A stretch of DNA of 64,000 bases from contig JANVYR010000002.1 in the NCBI GenBank assembly GCA_030059665.1, positions 185,261 through 249,260 of the forward strand, given 5' to 3'. The first letter of the stretch is position 1; every line of letters starts with the position of its first letter. The notes beneath the pieces are model-generated. The model did no database searches. It was given only the letters and a program-made list of their open reading frames with translations, and had not been told where the DNA came from. Positions 59,979 to 64,000 of the stretch are shown here, piece by piece. Origin of the DNA: Candidatus Calditenuis fumarioli (GTDB taxonomy: Archaea > Thermoproteota > Nitrososphaeria_A > Caldarchaeales > Calditenuaceae). Made by a program: the position numbers and the translations under genes.

Positions 59979-62015
59979 GTGGGAAACGGGTTGCCGACGC
60001 TGAAGGAGGTCCTGGGACCGCTGATCTCCGCGGCGAGGCACGTCTTCATGAAGCCCTACACGATCAAGTACCCCTACGAGAAGGTCCCGGGGATGCTGCA
60101 GGAGAACTACCGCTACGACCCCAAGGCGGGCATCGCTTACCCAGGGACGAAGGGCAGGCATCTGCTCAGGATGGACAAGTGCACCGGGTGCAGCCTCTGC
60201 GACATAGCCTGCCAGAACATCGCCGAGGCGATCACGATGGTCTACGCTTATGACGTCTTCCTAGACGTCCCTGAAGATGTCTTCAAGGAGTACGGCGACC
60301 CGTCCTCGCCCGTGACAGGGGTTGCGGCGGCGCTTGCGGAGGGCCTCGCGGAGGTGGCAGAGCTCGGAGAGGTCAAGTACGGGTTCTCTCATCCCGTGGT
60401 CCCGGTGCTCCCGGACCTGAAGACCGTGACGAAGCACGACGGCTACAGCTCGATCAGGCTCGTCAGCGGTCCGGTCTGGGCGAGGGGCATCGACTACCTC
60501 GTCTACAACTACCTCGAGGGCGCCTTCGGGGCCCTCCAGCGTTCGGGATACACGGTCTCCCTCGTCGAGGACCAGTCGCCCGACAGGGTGGTTTACGAGG
60601 TTGCCAAGGACGTGAAGGCGGTCCGGATCAGGATCGAGAAGCGGAACATGAACATCCCCGTCAACAAGAAGTCCTACTTCCCCTCGGTCGATTACGGGAG
60701 GTGCGTTTTTTGCGGTTTCTGTGTCGATCCCATGACCCCCGTTATAGTGAATCCAGGGTTAAAGCCGATAGCGGAGATCGGAATAGGTGATAAGGTTTTG
60801 ACTCATACCGGAGAATACAGACCTGTTACCAAGATATGGGAATTGAGCTACACTGGATATCTCTACAAGATCGAGGTCTATGGTCATCCGGACCCGTTGA
60901 TATGCACTGCAGACCATCCGATACTCGCCGTATGTAGACCGTTTTCGTCGAGAAAAGACAGAAGGTTGCTGCGTGTTAAAGAACCACTCGGGTTCGTTCT
61001 ACCAGACCAATTGAAGCGCGGTGACTATGTCGTCCTGCCAATTCCAAAGAAGGTCGTGGAATCGCCCCTCTATACTCAACCTGTAAGGCTTTACAGAAAC
61101 GGTCGGGTTGAGGAAGTACTCAAGCTTCCCAACGAACCCGATCTGTACAGACTGATAGGATACTACCTAGCTGAGGGATTTTGCGATGGCGATAGGGAGG
61201 TGAACTTTACGTTCGGGGCATACGAAACCGAAGTTATAGAGGATTGCAAAGCACTCATTTCGAGATACTTCAATAAACAGGTGAAAGAGGAGAAGAACAC
61301 CGGAAGAGGGATCAGACTAGCTTTGCATAGTGTGAGGGCGTTCCATTTCTTCAAACAGTTCGGACAGGGCGCTCATAATAAGAGAATCCCCGATTGGGTG
61401 TTTTTCGCGGACTTCAGCAAACAGGTCCAGCTAGTCAAAGGGCTCTGGCTCGGTGACGGCTGCTTAGTCAACCAGCCGCGTCAACGATATTTAAATATTA
61501 CAACCACATCAAAAACGCTTGCTTACCAGACGCAGCTGGTCTTGGCAAGATTAGGCGTAGTGGGAGTCGTTGAGCGTCAAAATTGCGCGGGCAAGAAAAC
61601 CGTTTATAGGGTCAACGTTTTCGGCAAATATGCCCTCGAGCTCGCTAACAAGATGGGCATAGACATGGTATATGCTCCGACGAAATTCGTCGATAAGTTC
61701 CAAATAACAGAGAACTACGTTTACTATCCGATACGAAGCATTGATCGGCAATTCGTCGCGAATTACAAGGTGATGGATGTGACTGTGGCGGACGATCACA
61801 CGTTCGTTCCTGCAGGAGTGACCACCTCCAACTGCGTGGACGCCTGTCCCTTCTACGCCCTCGAGATGACTCCAGACTTCGAGCTCTCATCGCTTTCAAG
61901 GCAGGGCCTGGTTTACTTCCCTACGGCCCTCGCGGCGCCCAAGTTCTCCTCTCCTCCCCCCTCGATCAACCCGATAGACGCGATCATGGGCTGGCTGAGG
62001 CGCAAGCTCCTCTGA
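59979..62015 (+). CDS. nuoI: NuoI-like 2[4Fe-4S] protein interrupted by an intein
   Basis: GTG 59979 is chosen: TATA-like tatttcttta is about 26 bases upstream and the protein then starts like NuoI ('LPTLKEVLGPLISAARHVFM'). An upstream GTG at 59880 is possible. Extein residues include a first cluster Cys68-x2-Cys71-x2-Cys74-x3-Cys78 and a second cluster 'CVFCGF' joined after splicing to 'CVDACPFYALEM'. A 371-residue intein (60720-61832) splits the second motif. Without it the protein is about 307 residues, longer than usual NuoI because about 160 residues separate the two clusters. It likely passes electrons in a complex I-like or ferredoxin-linked complex; other nuo genes are not adjacent. 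Confidence 0.88.
   Translation: MGNGLPTLKEVLGPLISAARHVFMKPYTIKYPYEKVPGMLQENYRYDPKAGIAYPGTKGRHLLRMDKCTGCSLCDIACQNIAEAITMVYAYDVFLDVPEDVFKEYGDPSSPVTGVAAALAEGLAEVAELGEVKYGFSHPVVPVLPDLKTVTKHDGYSSIRLVSGPVWARGIDYLVYNYLEGAFGALQRSGYTVSLVEDQSPDRVVYEVAKDVKAVRIRIEKRNMNIPVNKKSYFPSVDYGRCVFCGFCVDPMTPVIVNPGLKPIAEIGIGDKVLTHTGEYRPVTKIWELSYTGYLYKIEVYGHPDPLICTADHPILAVCRPFSSRKDRRLLRVKEPLGFVLPDQLKRGDYVVLPIPKKVVESPLYTQPVRLYRNGRVEEVLKLPNEPDLYRLIGYYLAEGFCDGDREVNFTFGAYETEVIEDCKALISRYFNKQVKEEKNTGRGIRLALHSVRAFHFFKQFGQGAHNKRIPDWVFFADFSKQVQLVKGLWLGDGCLVNQPRQRYLNITTTSKTLAYQTQLVLARLGVVGVVERQNCAGKKTVYRVNVFGKYALELANKMGIDMVYAPTKFVDKFQITENYVYYPIRSIDRQFVANYKVMDVTVADDHTFVPAGVTTSNCVDACPFYALEMTPDFELSSLSRQGLVYFPTALAAPKFSSPPPSINPIDAIMGWLRRKLL
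60720..61832 (+). mobile_element. Intein with LAGLIDADG homing endonuclease domain
   Basis: 371 residues in frame. It starts at a Cys ('CVDPMTPVIVNPGLKPIAEI', block A) and ends '...VADDHTFVPAGVTTSN' before extein Cys. Block B is 'CTADHPIL'. Two dodecapeptide motifs, 'LIGYYLAEGFCDG' and 'LVKGLWLGDGCL', show a homing endonuclease. The penultimate residue is Ser, not the usual His; Asn and the +1 Cys are present. The DNA is clearly more AT-rich than the extein. The insertion lies exactly inside the Cys-x2-Cys-x2-Cys-x3-Cys-Pro motif. Confidence 0.93.
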
Positions 62016-62019
62016 AGGT

Positions 62020-62871
62020 TTGAGGGCCTTCAACCCCTTCGTCGGCTGGGTCGAGTTCAAGGACCTTCCTGATCGCATAGTCTCGCTCAACCCCTCCATC
62101 ACGGAGACGCTCTTCGAGCTCGGCGCAGGCGACAGGGTCGTCGGTGTATCCAGCTGGTGCCACAGGCCGAGGGAGGCGCTGAGCAGGCCTAAGGTCGGTA
62201 GCTACACGCACCTCCTCGAGGAGAAGCTGATCTCCCTGAAGCCCGATGTCGTCTTCACGACGACCGGTGCGCAGCGCGGCGTCCTCGAGCGCCTCGTCCA
62301 GCTCGGCATACCCACCTATCCAATTCCCTATCCGAGGGACCTCTACGCGATACTCTCGATGGTCTCGGAGGTCGGAGGGCTCATCGGCGAGAAGGAGTCG
62401 GCGCTCAAGCTGTGCTCTGAGCTCTTCGCAGAGCTCAACAGGCTCCGTTCGCTCGCGAGGGACGACGTGATGCCGGACGTTTACGTGGAGATCGACCTGG
62501 GAGGCCCCACCATACCCGGTTACTTCAACCACATAACCCACGCGCTACACCTCGCAGGCCTCAGGAACGCCTTCGGAGACCGCGGGGTCGACTACCTGTA
62601 CGGAATGGAGGTGAAGGGGTATGAGGTGCTGGACGTGGTGAGCGGGCTGAGGGAGAAGGACCCCGACGTCATCGTCTTCGAGTCGAAGAGCTTCCATCCG
62701 AGGGAGAGCGAGGGCCTTGAGGTGATGGTCTCGAGGGGCCTCTCGGACCTGAGGGCGGTTAGGGAGGGAAGGGTCCTGACGGTGCCAGCCGACACGCTGG
62801 CGCATTACGGGCCTTCCTTTGTGAGGGAAGTGAGGAAGGTTTTGGAGAGGGTCTGGAGTCTCATCTCTTAA
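62020..62871 (+). CDS. Cytoplasmic BtuF-like cobalamin/metal-chelate binding protein
   Basis: TTG start; 283 residues. 'DRIVSLNPSITETLFELGAGDRVVGVSSWCHRP' as a region and 'LISLKPDVVFTTTGAQ' match the BtuF/FhuD substrate-binding fold of ABC importers. There is no signal peptide, lipobox or anchor, and no permease or ATPase genes nearby, so this is a soluble relative; such signal-less proteins are common in archaea near cobalamin functions. Its ligand is unknown. It starts a few bases after the NuoI-like stop. Confidence 0.88.
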   Translation: MRAFNPFVGWVEFKDLPDRIVSLNPSITETLFELGAGDRVVGVSSWCHRPREALSRPKVGSYTHLLEEKLISLKPDVVFTTTGAQRGVLERLVQLGIPTYPIPYPRDLYAILSMVSEVGGLIGEKESALKLCSELFAELNRLRSLARDDVMPDVYVEIDLGGPTIPGYFNHITHALHLAGLRNAFGDRGVDYLYGMEVKGYEVLDVVSGLREKDPDVIVFESKSFHPRESEGLEVMVSRGLSDLRAVREGRVLTVPADTLAHYGPSFVREVRKVLERVWSLIS

Positions 62872-63000
62872 CGGTTCACAGCCTTTGGGTGAAGCGCTTC
62901 ACCGATCATCCCGGGGTTGAGAACGGTGAAGGGCGAAACGTTGATAGTTGAGCGGTTCTGAGACCGGGGATCTCCATATCAATTATTCACCCACTCTTCA

Positions 63001-63023
63001 CACCCCTACGCTTCCTGTGGAGG
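63001..63023 (-). other. Origin recognition box (ORB) 1
   Basis: On the minus strand it reads CCTCCACAGGAAGCGTAGGG followed by GTG, matching the archaeal ORB form TCCAnnGGAAACnnAGGGGT with one substitution in the GGAAAC core. Confidence 0.7.
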
Positions 63024-63043
63024 AAGTGGAGCCTTCCAATCGA

Positions 63044-63064
63044 TCCACCGGAAACAGAGGGGTC
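63044..63064 (+). other. Origin recognition box (ORB) 2
   Basis: Plus strand TCCACCGGAAACAGAGGGGT then C: a full match to the ORB core with the G-string. It faces opposite to ORB 1 and ORB 3. Confidence 0.75.
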
Positions 63065-63116
63065 CTGTGACCGCTTTCACGGGCTTCACGGGTGTGAAGC
63101 GAAGTGAAACGACCCG

Positions 63117-63139
63117 CACCCCTCGTTTTCCTCTGGAGA
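63117..63139 (-). other. Origin recognition box (ORB) 3
   Basis: Minus strand TCTCCAGAGGAAAACGAGGG then GTG: the ORB core GGAAAAC plus G-string, in the same orientation as ORB 1. Confidence 0.72.
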
Positions 63140-63316
63140 CCTGATCTTCACTGGTTTTCCGGGCCCTTCGAGTTGTTAAGAGTTAAGTTATAGTTGCGAA
63201 ATTCGATTCGTTTGACCTACTCCTGAGGGCCTGTCAGAGGTATTCACTGCATAGTGACTTCGTCCGTTCGAACGGTTGCTAACTTATCTGCTGCAGTGGA
63301 AGCAGGACACGCGGAC

Positions 63317-64000
63317 ATGGAGGAGCTCCAGCGGAAGACGGGGGGTGAGGAGGACCCTCTGACCGACCTGATCCGGAGGAGCCTAAACAGATCGTCCGTC
63401 TTCAAGAACAGGGACGTCCTCAGGGCGGACTACATACCCGGGAACCTGCCGCACAGGTGGGAGCACGTCAGGAGGCTGGGAGAGATCTTGGCGCCGAGCC
63501 TTAGGGGCACGAGACCCAGCAACGTCTTCATCTACGGCAAGACCGGCACGGGTAAGACCGCGGTCGTCAAGCACGTCTTCAAGCGGTTCGAGGAGGAGGC
63601 GATGCGGATGAACCTGCCTCTGAAGTTCGTCTATGTCAACTGCAGGGTAGCAGGGACGGAGTACAGGGTTCTCTCGGAGCTCTGCGCGTCGCTGGGCGTC
63701 AAGGTCCCCTTCACCGGCCTCTCGAAGGCTGAGGTGATGAACCGGTTCAGGAACGCCCTCCACAGGTCAGAGGTCCTCATGGTCACGTGCCTCGACGAGA
63801 TAGACCACCTGGTGAAGTCCAGCGGCGACGAGTCCCTCTACCAGCTCACGAGGATCAACGAGGGCTCCCAGGGAGGGCAGATGTCGATCGTCGGCGTCTC
63901 AAATGACCTGATGTTCAAGGAGATGCTGGATCCGAGGGTCCTGAGCAGCCTCAGCGAGGAGGAGATTGTCTTCCACCCCTACACCGCGGTCGAGCTGGTC
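63317..64000 (+). CDS. cdc6: Orc1/Cdc6 replication initiator, C-terminus cut by window edge
   Basis: ATG at 63317; 228 residues are inside the window. 'SSVFKNRDVLRADYIPGNLPHR' as a region is the Orc1/Cdc6 initiator-specific start; Walker A is 'YGKTGTGKTAVVKHV'; Walker B is 'VTCLDEIDHL'; sensor 1 is 'IVGVSNDLMF'. The family recognises ORB sequences through its C-terminal winged helix (outside the window) and loads MCM. Position right next to three ORB elements supports the origin call. Confidence 0.95.
   Translation, partial: MEELQRKTGGEEDPLTDLIRRSLNRSSVFKNRDVLRADYIPGNLPHRWEHVRRLGEILAPSLRGTRPSNVFIYGKTGTGKTAVVKHVFKRFEEEAMRMNLPLKFVYVNCRVAGTEYRVLSELCASLGVKVPFTGLSKAEVMNRFRNALHRSEVLMVTCLDEIDHLVKSSGDESLYQLTRINEGSQGGQMSIVGVSNDLMFKEMLDPRVLSSLSEEEIVFHPYTAVELV

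Larger units (their letters stand above)
62872..63316. other. Probable replication origin upstream of orc1/cdc6
   Basis: 445 bases without a gene. Three ORB-type elements lie at 63001-63023, 63044-63064 and 63117-63139, on both strands. An AT-rich stretch follows (about 63170-63220, with gttaagagttaagttatag), suitable as the unwinding element. Several short inverted repeats (ggtgtgaag/cttcacacc) are present. Next to an orc1/cdc6 gene this is the standard archaeal origin layout. Confidence 0.8.

Noticed and set aside
63383-63763. Minus-strand frame within orc1/cdc6.
   Set aside because: Shadow of the initiator gene, whose AAA+ motifs are unambiguous.

Overview
The window reads as the chromosome of a thermophilic archaeon, probably from the TACK side of the tree. 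The replication genes are archaeal (Orc1/Cdc6, MCM, GINS, Hel308). There is a diphthamide gene, an archaeal-type tRNA-Pro intron, many GTG/TTG and apparently leaderless starts, and AGG-rich arginine codons. The CRISPR repeat resembles crenarchaeal ones. A eukaryote-like ubiquitin pathway (RING-like protein, Ubl, E2, E1, Rpn11-like JAMM) recalls Caldiarchaeum/Aigarchaeota, but the species cannot be named from sequence alone. The DNA is GC-rich except for three AT-rich islands: inside the 14.1-15.7 kb gene, inside the 43.7-44.8 kb gene, and in an intein at 60.7-61.8 kb.

Layout. 1-5.6 kb: a secreted repeat protein cut by the left edge, a CysO/MoaD-like beta-grasp protein, two small HTH regulators and two pilin-like proteins. 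5.6-10.2 kb: RING-like protein, coiled-coil protein, a Ubl-E2 fusion with Gly-Gly at the junction, JAMM protease and a small acidic protein, with two helical proteins on the other strand. 10.6-28.8 kb: a type IV pilus/Tad-like secretion cluster (ATPase, membrane platform, several pilin-like subunits, a 1482-residue surface protein, two membrane-anchored metalloproteases) that also contains the E1 enzyme. 29-35.7 kb: pirin, a short histone-fold protein, remnants of a viral tape-measure gene, ThpR and a YHS copper ATPase. 35.7-43.2 kb: M1 aminopeptidase with HEAT repeats, then GINS-MCM-Hel308. 43.1-46.7 kb: a viral tail/fibre module. 47-55 kb: ordinary metabolism (CBS protein, tRNA-Pro, MaoC, homoserine kinase, archease, SPOUT methyltransferase, eIF2B-like protein, SpeD-SpeE, Nudix, CoA transferase). 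55.3-56.9 kb: a valS fragment and an 18-repeat CRISPR array without cas genes. 57-62.9 kb: CaiB/BaiF, adenosine-specific kinase family, Dph2, a NuoI-like protein with an intein, and a BtuF-like protein. 62.9-64 kb: a probable replication origin with three ORB motifs, then orc1/cdc6 cut by the right edge.

The main story is the 2-29 kb region. A complete ubiquitin-like conjugation and deconjugation set is interleaved with a pilus-like export machine. The Ubl is made as a Ubl-GG-E2 precursor, and a second beta-grasp protein carries a tail after its Gly-Gly, so both seem to need a protease such as the neighbouring JAMM enzyme. Whether the modification system regulates assembly or cargo of the secretion machine is inference from gene order.
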